A stretch of DNA of 35,290 nt from the NCBI RefSeq assembly GCF_020165195.1, contig NZ_JAIUHR010000041.1, positions 1-35,290 of the forward strand, in the 5' to 3' direction. Positions 1 to 6,812 of this stretch are shown piece by piece. Position numbers and translations under genes: made by a program. How positions within the stretch are numbered: the first letter of the stretch is position 1; each line of letters starts with the position of its first letter. This DNA comes from Mesorhizobium sp. CA14. GTDB lineage: Bacteria; Pseudomonadota; Alphaproteobacteria; Rhizobiales; Rhizobiaceae. The notes beneath the pieces were generated by a model that had not been told where the DNA came from, did no database searches, and was given only the letters and a program-made list of their open reading frames with translations.

Positions 1-272
1 CTCCTGTCCTCGGCCTCGCGCGCCAGCTTCAGGGCCGGCAAGGCGTGGTACAGCATGGTGGCGGTGTTCGAAGGCGCGTCGCCCTCGCCGGTGAAGCGCT
101 TCATCCAGACACGGTCGACGGCGAGCAGATGGTTGAGCGTGCCGAACATCGAGCCGAAGACGGCGCCGACGTCGCGACCGAGTTCGTCTTCGCCAAGATC
201 CGCGGCGGCATCATAGATGCGCGTATTGGCCCATTGATTGTAGGCCGCAAACATCATGAAATGCTGTTTCAT
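1..272 (-). CDS. DinB family protein, C-terminus cut by window edge
   Basis: The reading frame starts at an ATG at 272 preceded by GGAAGA and runs off the left edge, leaving about 90 residues of a family usually 160-180 long. The N-terminus (MKQHFMMFAAYNQWANTRI) and a downstream FGSMFGTLNHLLAVDRVWMKR segment are typical of DinB/YfiT-like four-helix-bundle proteins, where the His after LN is a metal ligand. Members are putative metal-dependent hydrolases or thiol transferases, often of unknown substrate. It lies divergent from the GST gene at 327, with 54 bp between them. A second, complete DinB gene lies at 13576-14124. The family is fairly sure; the substrate is unknown. Confidence 0.8.
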   Translation of the reverse strand, partial: MKQHFMMFAAYNQWANTRIYDAAADLGEDELGRDVGAVFGSMFGTLNHLLAVDRVWMKRFTGEGDAPSNTATMLYHALPALKLAREAEDR

Positions 273-326
273 TCTTCCATCCGGCTCACAACGAATCCCG
301 GCTCTTCGTAACCCGCAGGAACCGTA

Positions 327-1019
327 ATGACCATTCTGTTCTATGACCTCGTCGGCCACGACACCGAACGCCCATTCAGCCCGCATTGCTGGAAGACGAA
401 GATGGCGCTAGCCCACAAGGGGCTCGCCGCGACCAAGGTGCCGACGAGCTTCCTCGAAGTGCCCAAGGTGGAGGGCGGCGTGTCGAAGACGGTGCCGGTG
501 ATCCGCGACGGCGAGCGGGTGGTGGTCGATTCCTTCGCCATCGCGCTCTATCTCGACGAGACCTATCCCGAGCGGCCGACGCTGTTTGCCGGCGAAGGCG
601 GCAAGGCGATGGCGCGCTTCATCGAGCGCTGGTCGCAGCTCACCATCCACCCTTATGTCGCAACGGTGGCGCTCACCGACCTGCACGGGATGCAGGACGA
701 GACGAACGGCCGCTATTTCCGCGAGGACCGCGAGAAGCGCTACGGCAAGCGGCTGGAAGAGGTGGTGGCCGGCCGCGACGCAGGGCTAGCCGGCTTCCGC
801 GCCTCGCTGGAGCCGCTGCGCTCGATGCTCACCTACCAGCCTTTCATCGGCGGAGCCTTGCCGCTGTTTGCCGATTATATCGTCTTCGGCGCGCTGCAAT
901 GGGCGCGCATCGCCTCGCCCTACCGGCTGCTCGACGACAGCGACAGCGTGGCCCAATGGTTCGAGCGCTGCCTCGACCTGCATGGGGGGATCGGCCGGCA
1001 AGTCGCGGCCGCGGCGTGA
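327..1019 (+). CDS. Glutathione S-transferase family protein (LigE/beta-etherase-like)
   Basis: A 230-residue protein starting at an ATG preceded by AGGAACC. The N-terminal thioredoxin-like domain (about residues 1-85) contains FSPHCWKTKMALAHKGL. This resembles the SPxxWRTKxALAHKGF segment of bacterial LigE-type etherases, placed where GSTs carry the catalytic Ser or Cys and the first helix. VPVIRDGERVVVDSFAIALYLD is the glutathione-binding cis-Pro and Asp-Ser segment. An all-helical C-terminal domain follows. Such enzymes use glutathione to cleave or conjugate electrophiles in the cytoplasm. The real substrate cannot be told from sequence, and the LigE resemblance does not prove lignin ether cleavage. 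The DUF1905 gene starts 22 bp downstream and may be co-transcribed. Confidence 0.88.
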   Translation: MTILFYDLVGHDTERPFSPHCWKTKMALAHKGLAATKVPTSFLEVPKVEGGVSKTVPVIRDGERVVVDSFAIALYLDETYPERPTLFAGEGGKAMARFIERWSQLTIHPYVATVALTDLHGMQDETNGRYFREDREKRYGKRLEEVVAGRDAGLAGFRASLEPLRSMLTYQPFIGGALPLFADYIVFGALQWARIASPYRLLDDSDSVAQWFERCLDLHGGIGRQVAAAA

Positions 1020-1041
1020 ACCGCGCGAGCACCAGACTGCC

Positions 1042-1338
1042 ATGCTGCGCTATGAGATGAAGGCCGAGATCTGGGTCTACCCGGGCAAGGGCGGTTGGCA
1101 TTTCGTGACGCTGCCGACGGATGTCGCGGCGCGCATCAAGGCGGCGATGGCGGGACTAGCGCGCCCTTGGGGCTCGCTCGGCGTCACCGCGGTGATCGGC
1201 GCCACAAGGTGGCAAACATCGCTCTTCCCCGACAAAGCTTCCGGCAGCCTGCTGTTGCCGGTCAAGGCCCCGGTGCGCCAGCGCGAAGGTCTCAAAGCCG
1301 GGGATTCGCCGACACTGATCATTGAGGTCGAGCTCTAG
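1042..1338 (+). CDS. DUF1905 domain-containing protein
   Basis: A 98-residue protein that matches the small beta-barrel family DUF1905: an opening F/W-x-A-E-I-W strand, W-H-F-V-T-L-P and TSLFPDKASGSLLLPVKAPVR, then a Gly-Asp turn (LKAGDSPTLIIEVEL). Function is unknown; relatives often occur fused to YdeI/OmpD-associated domains. It starts 22 bp after the GST stop, so it is probably translated from the same message. A second in-frame ATG at 1057 is possible; neither start has a strong ribosome binding site. Identification rests on motif recall only. Confidence 0.8.
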   Translation: MLRYEMKAEIWVYPGKGGWHFVTLPTDVAARIKAAMAGLARPWGSLGVTAVIGATRWQTSLFPDKASGSLLLPVKAPVRQREGLKAGDSPTLIIEVEL

Positions 1339-1340
1339 AT

Positions 1341-1439
1341 CAGGATGACGTTTCGTTGAATCGCCATCCTAACCTAACTCTTTGTTGGAGCATATCTTCT
1401 CCGAAAACCAATTCCCGCTTTTCGGGATCACGCTTTAGC
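1341..1439. repeat. Dispersed composite palindromic repeat, rhizobial intergenic type
   Basis: Two adjacent imperfect hairpins fill the gap between two genes. The first pairs AGGATGACG with CGCCATCCT (about 1345-1373). The second joins GGAGCATATCTTCTCCGAAAA to TTTTCGGGATCACGCTTTAG (about 1388-1438). The wording is close to a repeat I know from many Mesorhizobium and Rhizobium intergenic regions. It looks somewhat decayed here. Copies of the second type also occur at 4087 and 18214. Confidence 0.65.
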
Positions 1440-1441
1440 AT

Positions 1442-1675
1442 CTACTTTGACGCGCCCTTGTCGCGCGCTTCCCCGTTCGGCGCATTGCTTTCGGCCAGCC
1501 TCACGCAGATCGGATCGCCCTGACCCATGCGCACGCATTGCCATTCCGGACCGAAACCGAAATTCTGCTCCGCGCGCTGTGGGAAGAACAGCAGGGCGAA
1601 GGCGGCCGCGGCAAGAACCACGGCCATGAAGACAATGCCCGCCATGTCGCCGCGTCTGAGGTGGGGCCAGTTCAT
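1442..1675 (-). CDS. Small single-pass membrane protein, hypothetical
   Basis: A 77-residue protein starting at an ATG at 1675 preceded by GGAGCTGAGGCG. Residues about 10-30 (GIVFMAVVLAAAAFALLFFP) form one membrane helix. A short polar tail contains two cysteines (W-Q-C-V-R and P-I-C-V-R) that could form a disulfide if the tail faces the periplasm. I do not recognise a named family; similar short proteins are common in rhizobia. It lies divergent from ndk. An upstream in-frame start at 1720 would add 15 Arg-rich residues and is less likely. Confidence 0.6.
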   Translation of the reverse strand: MNWPHLRRGDMAGIVFMAVVLAAAAFALLFFPQRAEQNFGFGPEWQCVRMGQGDPICVRLAESNAPNGEARDKGASK

Positions 1676-1761
1676 CGCCTCAGCTCCAAGCCTGCGTCGA
1701 GCGCGTTCGCAGCCGTCCAATTATCCCGCAAAGCGCTCGCCTTGGCCAGAAGCGGCCTCCC

Positions 1762-1790
1762 CTTGGCAAGCCGCCGAGCGGCTTGTATAG
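1762..1790 (+). promoter_or_regulatory. Probable sigma-70 promoter of ndk
   Basis: CTTGGC (1762-1767), a 17-bp spacer and GTATAG (1785-1790) match the rhizobial housekeeping consensus CTTGAC-N17-CTATAT at five and four of six positions. The predicted transcript would begin near 1797, giving a leader of about 37 bases before the ndk ATG. Confidence 0.5.
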
Positions 1791-1833
1791 AGCCCGCCAC
1801 TCCAATTTCCATTCCCAGAACAAGGACGACCCT

Positions 1834-2256
1834 ATGGCGATCGAACGCACCTTCTCCATGATCAAGCCGGACGCGACCAGGCGCAACCTGACGGGCGCCA
1901 TCACCAAGATGCTGGAAGACGCCGGCCTGCGCGTCGTCGCATCGCGCCGCGTGTGGATGAGCCGCCGGGAGGCGGAAGGGTTCTACGCTGTCCACAAGGA
2001 TCGCCCGTTCTTCGGCGAACTGGTGGAATTCATGTCGTCGGCGCCGACCATCGTGCAGGTGCTGGAGGGCGAGAACGCCATCGCCAAGAACCGCGAAGTG
2101 ATGGGCGCCACCAACCCGGCCAATGCCGCCGAAGGCACCATCCGCAAGGTGCATGCACTGTCGATCGGCGAGAATTCGGTGCACGGCTCGGACGCGCCGG
2201 AGACCGCCGCGCAGGAGATCAAATACTGGTTCTCGGACACCGAGATCGTCGGCTGA
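1834..2256 (+). CDS. ndk: Nucleoside diphosphate kinase
   Basis: A 140-residue protein, the normal length for NDK. It transfers the gamma phosphate from ATP to nucleoside diphosphates through a phosphohistidine, balancing the cytosolic NTP pool. It begins ERTFSMIKPDA and carries the active-site block NSVHGSDAPETA, in which His is phosphorylated, plus the nucleotide-binding Lys in IKPD and the Arg residues of REVMGATNP. The start is fixed by this conserved N-terminus. It is a single-gene unit: a promoter lies just upstream and a strong terminator 23 bases downstream. Confidence 0.98.
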   Translation: MAIERTFSMIKPDATRRNLTGAITKMLEDAGLRVVASRRVWMSRREAEGFYAVHKDRPFFGELVEFMSSAPTIVQVLEGENAIAKNREVMGATNPANAAEGTIRKVHALSIGENSVHGSDAPETAAQEIKYWFSDTEIVG

Positions 2257-2278
2257 GGCGCAAGCTCGAGTTCCACGG

Positions 2279-2310
2279 AACGGCCCGCTCCAGCGGGCCG
2301 TTTTTGTTTT
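2279..2310 (+). terminator. Intrinsic terminator of ndk
   Basis: The arms AACGGCCCGCT (2279-2289) and AGCGGGCCGTT (2292-2302) are perfectly complementary, and the 3' arm runs into TTTTTGTTTT. In practice the innermost pairs must open to form the loop. Confidence 0.92.
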
Positions 2311-2423
2311 GAGACGGGTGGTCACATCCGCCGCCTGCCCTAGGTTCAGCGAAATTGGCAACAAAGTAGCGCTGGGCGTCGGCGGCTGTGAGCCGCGCTT
2401 CCGCCGAACCGAGGGAGCGAAGC

Positions 2424-2630
2424 ATGATCAAGCCTCATGTTTCTGAAAGTGGCCTTGCCTATCCGGACGACCTCGCTTTGTTGAAGCGTATCTATGACCA
2501 GGTCTGCGAGGAGCGCGGCATCGTCATAGGCAGTTCCGAGGCGTCGGACTTGGCGATAGAGGCCATGAAACTCTTTTCCGCAGGCATCTTCGACGAAAGG
2601 ACGATCGGCCGCCGGCTTCGTGGCGGCTGA
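2424..2630 (+). CDS. Small conserved rhizobial protein, hypothetical
   Basis: A 68-residue soluble protein starting at an ATG preceded by GAGGGAGCGAAGC. It contains YPDDLALLKRIYDQVCEERG, an amphipathic helix, then a second helix SEASDLAIEAMKLFSAGI and a basic end (GRRLRGG). I recognise the pattern as a short conserved hypothetical protein of rhizobia but know no function. Codon use matches the neighbours. An in-frame upstream start at 2388 lacks a ribosome binding site. Confidence 0.7.
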   Translation: MIKPHVSESGLAYPDDLALLKRIYDQVCEERGIVIGSSEASDLAIEAMKLFSAGIFDERTIGRRLRGG

Positions 2631-2645
2631 TGGGAGGTGGCAGGT

Positions 2646-2990
2646 TCAGTCGCCGTCGCCGTAGCGGATGACCTCGACCTTCTCCCTGGTGATCAGGCAG
2701 CTCTTTGTCCTGGTCAGCGCTTTGATCCCCGGGATCAGCGCATCGATCTTCTCCGGCGCGTCGACGATCTCGACGACGATTGGCAGATCCTGCGACAGGC
2801 GCAGGATCTTGGCGGTGTGAAGCACGCTCGAACGGCCGAAGCCCAGCGGACCTCTCAGCACCGTGGCGCCGGCCATGCCGGCCTCGCGTGCCTTGATGAC
2901 GATCGCCTCGTGCAGCGGCTTGCCGTCAGCGGCCCTGTCGTCCTCGCCGAAGAAGATCCTGAGCAGCGCGCATTGGGCGGGAAGTTCCAT
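2646..2990 (-). CDS. DUF190 domain protein, third gene of fluoride operon
   Basis: A 114-residue protein starting at an ATG preceded by the very strong site AAAGGAGGAGAAC. DUF190 proteins have a ferredoxin-like fold related to PII/CutA signalling proteins. Family marks seen are LLRIFFGEDDR near the N-terminus, the central GMAGATVLRGPLGFGRSS, and LPIVVEIVDAPEKIDALIP. It lies 14 bases downstream of the second crcB gene in the same direction. DUF190 is a known neighbour of crcB, but its role in fluoride resistance is not established; a regulatory or sensor partner of the channel is a reasonable guess. Confidence 0.9.
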   Translation of the reverse strand: MELPAQCALLRIFFGEDDRAADGKPLHEAIVIKAREAGMAGATVLRGPLGFGRSSVLHTAKILRLSQDLPIVVEIVDAPEKIDALIPGIKALTRTKSCLITREKVEVIRYGDGD

Positions 2991-3004
2991 GTTCTCCTCC
3001 TTTG

Positions 3005-3427
3005 TTACCCGTCGACCGGCAAGCGGTTGAGCCTGGACGCCATGAAATAGCCCAGCCACGCGGCGGCGAGCGACAGGCCGACCACACTGATGAGATAGGT
3101 CGCGGCCAGCCGCCAGTCGCCCTCGAACAACAGGATGAAGGTGTCGAGGCTCATCGCCGAGAACGTGGTGAGCCCGCCGCAGAAGCCGGCCATGACGAAA
3201 TTGCGCCCGGCCTGCCCGACCATCAGGCGGCCGTCCGGCCCGGTCAGCGTGGCGAAGGCCATGATGATCCAGGAGCCGACGATATTGACGAAAGCGGTCG
3301 ACCAAAGCGCATTCAGGCCGAGCAGCGAGACGATGACATAGCCCGACAGGAAGCGGGCCAGCGAGCCGACCGCCGCGCCGCAGCCGACCGCCAGATAAAG
3401 CCGCATTGCCATCTGTCTGTCCACCAT
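3005..3427 (-). CDS. crcB: Fluoride exporter CrcB/Fluc, second subunit
   Basis: A 140-residue inner-membrane protein with four predicted helices, the usual Fluc size. It exports fluoride ions as a dual-topology dimer. Family motifs are GCGAAVGSLARFLSG in helix 1, the pore Asn in AFVNIVGSWIIM, and GFCGGLTTFSAMSLDT, which holds the central-sodium-site backbone and the TTFS phenylalanine. It begins three bases after the stop of the upstream crcB copy, so the pair is translated together and probably forms a heterodimer. An internal ATG six or eight codons in is an alternative start. Confidence 0.95.
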   Translation of the reverse strand: MVDRQMAMRLYLAVGCGAAVGSLARFLSGYVIVSLLGLNALWSTAFVNIVGSWIIMAFATLTGPDGRLMVGQAGRNFVMAGFCGGLTTFSAMSLDTFILLFEGDWRLAATYLISVVGLSLAAAWLGYFMASRLNRLPVDG

Positions 3428-3430
3428 CGC

Positions 3431-3844
3431 TCAGCCCGCAGCCCCAGTGGTTGAACCAACCACCCACACTACCGCCCAGAAGCCGAGGGCGACGAACAGC
3501 ACGCACAGAGCCGACGACGCGACGACGTTGAAGGCGGCGAGCCGCCCCTCGCCTTCGAGCGCCAGGTTTAGCGTCTGCAGGCAGAAGGACGACACCGTGG
3601 TGTAGCCGCCGAACAGGCCGACGACGATCAGGTCGCGCACGAGATCGCTGGCGAAGATGCCGCCGACCGAGCGCGCCGCGCCGGCGAAGGCGCCGATGGC
3701 AAGGGCGCCGGAAACGTTGACCGCCAGCGTGCCCCAGGGAAAGGTCTCGCCAATGCGGCGGCCGACCACGCCGGACAGGAAAAAACGGGAAATGCCGCCG
3801 AGAAAACCGCCGATCAGAACCAGGGCGCAAGCCGCAAGCATCAT
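3431..3844 (-). CDS. crcB: Fluoride exporter CrcB/Fluc, first subunit
   Basis: A 137-residue, four-helix membrane protein and the first gene after the fluoride riboswitch. Motifs are GGFLGGISRFFLSG, TLAVNVSGALAIG with the pore Asn, and GLFGGYTTVSSFCLQT. The usual TTFS phenylalanine is Val here, whereas the second subunit keeps Phe. Such divergence between paired subunits fits an obligate heterodimer in which only some pore sites are kept. Two adjacent ATG codons (3844 and 3841) could both serve as the start. The riboswitch ends about 100 bases upstream. Confidence 0.95.
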   Translation of the reverse strand: MMLAACALVLIGGFLGGISRFFLSGVVGRRIGETFPWGTLAVNVSGALAIGAFAGAARSVGGIFASDLVRDLIVVGLFGGYTTVSSFCLQTLNLALEGEGRLAAFNVVASSALCVLFVALGFWAVVWVVGSTTGAAG

Positions 3845-3912
3845 CGTTTTCTATGCCCTTCCAAACGCGATTCCGCACCGGAATCACTTCACGAAATCAG
3901 GCATGATACGAG

Positions 3913-3954
3913 CGGGAAAACAAATCCTGCCGCGCAAGAGCACGCCTGGCAGGA
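3913..3954 (-). terminator. Riboswitch-controlled intrinsic terminator
   Basis: Read on the minus strand, TCCTGCC (3954-3948) pairs with GGCAGGA (3931-3925), followed at once by TTTGTTTTCCCG. The first arm is also the 3' end of the fluoride aptamer, so ligand-bound aptamer and terminator compete for the same bases. This predicts read-through into crcB when fluoride is present. Confidence 0.75.
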
Positions 3955-3998
3955 GTCATCAGCCACAAGGGCGGTTTCGGGGGAACCCCATCCCCATT
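3945..3998 (-). promoter_or_regulatory. Fluoride riboswitch (crcB motif)
   Basis: On the minus strand, 3995 down to 3948 reads GGGGATGGGGTTCCCCC, then GAAACCGCC, a short hairpin, then GGCTGATGACTCCTGCC. This fits the crcB consensus GGnGATGG..TTCnCC..AACCGC..GCTGATGryTCCTnC. P1 pairs GGGGTT with GACTCC, and the first GGGG can form the pseudoknot with CCCC. The aptamer binds fluoride with magnesium. It sits directly upstream of two crcB genes, which independently supports the call. Confidence 0.93.
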
Positions 3999-4086
3999 TT
4001 CGAGGGAGGCTAGGCGGTTGCAGCGGCGCGGTCAATTGCGACGTGCTTGAATGACGGACAGAGCCGTTGAGGCGATCCGGAATGCT

Positions 4087-4203
4087 AGAGCATGATGCCG
4101 AAAAGCGAGGAGCGGCTTTCGGACGACATCATGCTCTATCTCTTTGTTTTCATGCAATTCCGGACGGAAAACGGTGCCCCACTTTTCCTGGAATTGCTCT
4201 TAG
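4087..4203. repeat. Dispersed palindromic repeat, two hairpins
   Basis: AGAGCATGATG (4087-4097) pairs with CATCATGCTCT (ending 4137), enclosing complementary inner segments (CCGAAAAGC and GGCTTTCGG). A second hairpin pairs GCAATTCC (4154-4161) with GGAATTGC (4190-4197). The first unit is the same family as 18214-18263 and related to that at 1388-1438. It occupies the gap between the fluoride operon promoter region and the next minus-strand gene. Confidence 0.75.
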
Positions 4204-4231
4204 AGCCCGCCGGCCCCCGGCGGGCAGAACG

Positions 4232-4501
4232 TCATTTGGCTTGACGGTCTTTCACATTCGCATGGGCGTTCGCCGCCTCGGTATCGGTAGCCGGCGTCTT
4301 CGTCTCCTCGCCGGTGAACGGACTGCCCTGTCCAGGCGCAAGGTCGCCGCTGTGGCCGGCCTTGTTGGTCTGGAACGGCTGGCTGTCTGGGCTGAGACCG
4401 TGCTGCGTGGCGTTGAACAGATGATCGTCCGCCCTGGCAAAACCGGCCAAGGCGATCAGCGATATGCTTGTGACTGCGAGAAAGAGCGTGTGCCTTTTCA
4501 T
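4232..4501 (-). CDS. Small exported protein, hypothetical
   Basis: An 89-residue protein starting at an ATG with a clear ribosome binding site (AAAGGAGACCAGAT). Residues 1-24 form a Sec signal peptide (MKRHTLFLAVTSISLIALAG, then FARA) with predicted cleavage before Asp-Asp. The mature part is about 65 residues, hydrophilic, low in complexity and rich in Gly, Thr, Asn and Ala, with no cysteine and no recognised domain. It is probably periplasmic. The longer frame upstream of this ATG is not supported. Confidence 0.7.
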   Translation of the reverse strand: MKRHTLFLAVTSISLIALAGFARADDHLFNATQHGLSPDSQPFQTNKAGHSGDLAPGQGSPFTGEETKTPATDTEAANAHANVKDRQAK

Positions 4502-4680
4502 ATCTGGTCTCCTTTGAGTGCCAGATCGATCCGCGCATTCGGTCTGGCGGCTTAAGTGAAGGGACATTGTCCCTTTGCCTGCCCGCCATCTGCATAAGTC
4601 AACGCCTGGCCTTGTCGGTTTATTCCGGCGAACACGGTTTCGAGGCTGAAAAGTCGCGCGGTCGGGCGCGGCGCACGACG

Positions 4681-5094
4681 TCAGTGCGCCATTTTCAACG
4701 AAACCGTCTGGGGCTTGCCCGCCAGCGGATCGAGCTGGTGGCGTGTATCGGTAACGAACATCAGCCGCTCGCCGACCGTGATGCGCGCCTGCAGCGCGTA
4801 GGTTCGGCCCTTCTGGATCGCCTTCGGATCGAAACCGATGTCGAACTTGATCGGCACCTGGCCGGTGGGCGCTATCCTGCGCCTAGCGATCACGGTTGCC
4901 GGCGCATCGGCCAGCGAGACATCGGCAAGCTCGACCACGAGCACGGCATCGGGCGGCAGGGCGATGCGTTCGCGGTAGGTCACCTCGCCCGCGATCGTGC
5001 TTTCGCCGGCCCTGGTCAATTCCGGCACGGCAAGCACGCCGACGACCAGCGGCACCAGCCCGAAGATGAAGAATTCCGCAATACGGTCCAGCAT
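4681..5094 (-). CDS. YbaY/YscW-type domain protein, membrane-anchored
   Basis: A 137-residue protein. Residues about 8-26 (FFIFGLVPLVVGVLAVPEL) form a signal anchor or uncleaved signal. The rest is a beta-rich domain with IAGEVTYRERIALPPDAVLVVELADVS, IGFDPKAIQKGRTYALQARI and ERLMFVTDTRHQL. These match the YbaY/YscW (lipoprotein chaperone-like) family, which occurs in E. coli YbaY and before META/HslJ domains. There is no lipobox Cys, so it is not a typical lipoprotein. It likely acts in the periplasm; its role is unknown. The ATG at 5094 is preceded by GGGAG; a TTG at 5115 is an alternative start. Confidence 0.8.
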   Translation of the reverse strand: MLDRIAEFFIFGLVPLVVGVLAVPELTRAGESTIAGEVTYRERIALPPDAVLVVELADVSLADAPATVIARRRIAPTGQVPIKFDIGFDPKAIQKGRTYALQARITVGERLMFVTDTRHQLDPLAGKPQTVSLKMAH

Positions 5095-5173
5095 GAGATT
5101 GCTCCCGCCAAGCAAATCAAACCACCCGGCAGGCTTGAGAAGGATTGCGGTCGTTCGATGGCCGAACGGTATT

Positions 5174-5653
5174 TTATTCGCCCTGTTTCTTCCAGCGGTC
5201 CGCCGCTTGATCGTCGGCTTCCTTGGCCTCGACCCAGCCGCCCTCGGAGCCGTCGGCGCGGTGTTCCTTCTTCCAGAAGGGCGCGCGCGACTTCAGATAA
5301 TCCATCAGGAAATTCGCCGCCTCGAAGGCCGCCTGCCGGTGCGACGAAGCCGCGACCACCAGCACGATGTTCTGGCCCGGCGCTATCTTTCCATGGCGAT
5401 GGATGACGGTGAGCCCCTGCAGCGGCCAGCGCTCGACGGCCTCGGCGGCGATGCGTCCGATCTCGGCCTCCGCCATGCCGGGATAGTGCTCGAGCTCGAG
5501 CGCCGAGAGCGCACCCTGCTCGTCACGGCAAAGGCCGGAGAAGGTGACCACGGCGCCGATATCGGCGCGCCCCTTGGTCAGGCCGGCGATCTCGGCGGCG
5601 ACGTCGAAGTCCTCGCGCTGGATGCGGATAGCGGCCACGACGGCGCCTGCCAT
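5174..5653 (-). CDS. moaE: Molybdopterin synthase catalytic subunit
   Basis: A 159-residue protein of normal family length. MoaE, with thiocarboxylated MoaD, converts cyclic pyranopterin monophosphate to molybdopterin in molybdenum cofactor synthesis. Visible family blocks are GAVVTFSGLCRDE, LELEHYPGMAEAEI, the VIHRHGKIAPGQNIVLVVAAS core with its His-Arg pair, and FLMDYLKSRAPFWKKE, which contains the catalytic lysines. The start lies one base after the moaD stop, so translation is coupled. The C-terminal tail is charged and slightly longer than in E. coli. Confidence 0.97.
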   Translation of the reverse strand: MAGAVVAAIRIQREDFDVAAEIAGLTKGRADIGAVVTFSGLCRDEQGALSALELEHYPGMAEAEIGRIAAEAVERWPLQGLTVIHRHGKIAPGQNIVLVVAASSHRQAAFEAANFLMDYLKSRAPFWKKEHRADGSEGGWVEAKEADDQAADRWKKQGE

Positions 5654-5654
5654 C

Positions 5655-5912
5655 TCAACCCCCGGTCATCGGTGGAAACAGCGCGATCTCGCGCGCGCCC
5701 GCAATCTTCTCGCGGTGACCGACATGTTCCTGGTTGATGGCGACGCGGATGACATCGGGGTATTGCAGCGCGTTCTCATATTCCTCGCCGCGCGATTTCA
5801 ACCAGCGCAGCAGATCGGCGACCGTCTCGATGCCGGAAGGCAATTCGACGTCCTCTTCCGGCTTGCCGATCCGCTCGCGCACCCAGGCGAAATAGATGAG
5901 CTTCGTGGACAT
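5655..5912 (-). CDS. moaD: Molybdopterin synthase sulfur-carrier subunit
   Basis: An 85-residue ubiquitin-like protein. It ends in ALFPPMTGG, the Gly-Gly tail that is adenylated and thiocarboxylated to carry sulfur to MoaE. The N-terminal beta-grasp strand (KLIYFAWVRERIG) and VAINQEHV are typical. It sits between pgsA (5 bases upstream) and moaE (1 base downstream), an arrangement shared across Rhizobiales. Confidence 0.97.
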   Translation of the reverse strand: MSTKLIYFAWVRERIGKPEEDVELPSGIETVADLLRWLKSRGEEYENALQYPDVIRVAINQEHVGHREKIAGAREIALFPPMTGG

Positions 5913-5917
5913 TGCTC

Positions 5918-6514
5918 TCACTCGTCCATGATGTGCTTGAGGCCGGCGCGGAAATAGTCGTAGCCGGTGTAGAGCGTAACGAGCGCCGCGACCCACAGCA
6001 GCACCAGGCCGATCTGGGTGGTCAGCGGAAAGATCTTGTCGCCGGCCGGACCGACCAGCAGAAAGGCGATGGCGACCATCTGGATGGTGGTCTTCCATTT
6101 GGCGAGCTGGGTTACCGGCACCGACACTTTCAAGGCAGCCAGATATTCGCGCAGCCCAGAGACCAGGATCTCGCGGCACAGGATGATGATTGCAGCCCAC
6201 AGCGACCAGCCGGCGATGCCGCCATGGCGGTCGGTGTCGGCGGCAAGCAGGAGCAGGCAGGTGGCGACCAGCAATTTGTCGGCAATCGGGTCGAGCATCT
6301 TGCCGATGTTGGAGGTCTGCTGCCACGCGCGCGCGAAATAGCCGTCGAAGTAATCGGTGATGGAGGCGAGCAGGAAAATGACCAGCGCCGACCAGCGGGC
6401 GAAGTCGGACGACTTCAGATGTCCTTCAAGAAAAAAGCACAGCACGACCAACGGCACCGCGACGATGCGGGCATAGGTGAGGATGTTCGGCAGGTTGAAC
6501 GCGCGTTGTGCCAT
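5918..6514 (-). CDS. pgsA: CDP-diacylglycerol--glycerol-3-phosphate 3-phosphatidyltransferase
   Basis: A 198-residue inner-membrane enzyme that makes phosphatidylglycerol phosphate, the committed step to phosphatidylglycerol and cardiolipin. The CDP-alcohol phosphatidyltransferase motif D-x2-D-G-x2-A-R-x8-G-x3-D-x3-D is complete in DYFDGYFARAWQQTSNIGKM plus LDPIAD, around residues 55-80. Five or six hydrophobic helices flank it. MAQRAFNLPNILTYARI is the usual N-terminus, supporting the start, and a GGAGGAG lies about 14 bases upstream. It is separated from uvrC by 298 bp and may have its own promoter there. Confidence 0.97.
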   Translation of the reverse strand: MAQRAFNLPNILTYARIVAVPLVVLCFFLEGHLKSSDFARWSALVIFLLASITDYFDGYFARAWQQTSNIGKMLDPIADKLLVATCLLLLAADTDRHGGIAGWSLWAAIIILCREILVSGLREYLAALKVSVPVTQLAKWKTTIQMVAIAFLLVGPAGDKIFPLTTQIGLVLLWVAALVTLYTGYDYFRAGLKHIMDE

Positions 6515-6812
6515 GTCGTCTCGGGAAAATCTCCTCCGCCTGACGTACTCAAATCAGAAGCGAATGTAGGGGGTCAACAGGCGAGATTCGATTGGACAGG
6601 GGAAAATGGCGTGAGGTACCTCTCTCTGCTCCCGGTATTTCCCAGACGCGGACGATTGGCAGCTTCGATGTCGGCCTTTTTTACAACATTGGGGATTGGC
6701 GAAGCCCAGGCGACTTCATCCACGGTCGGAGCGGGAGCGAAGCGGATGCTCCAAGGCATGGCACACCTCGCCGCGCGGCCGCCTTGGTCAGCCTTCCGTG
6801 CGAGACCAGTCC
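6515..6812. other. Intergenic region between uvrC and pgsA
   Basis: About 300 bp with no convincing gene. On the minus strand GTTGACC (6578-6572) is a good -35 candidate, but the matching -10 (GATTTG or ATTTGA) is poor, so a pgsA promoter here is only possible. A 61-codon minus-strand frame at 6574-6759 has no ribosome binding site and no family features. Confidence 0.45.

Noticed and set aside
2646..3887. A 413-codon minus-strand frame spanning DUF190 and both crcB genes
   Set aside because: It joins the real DUF190 frame to the wrong frame of crcB. The strong ribosome binding site and ATG at 2990 mark the true DUF190 start.
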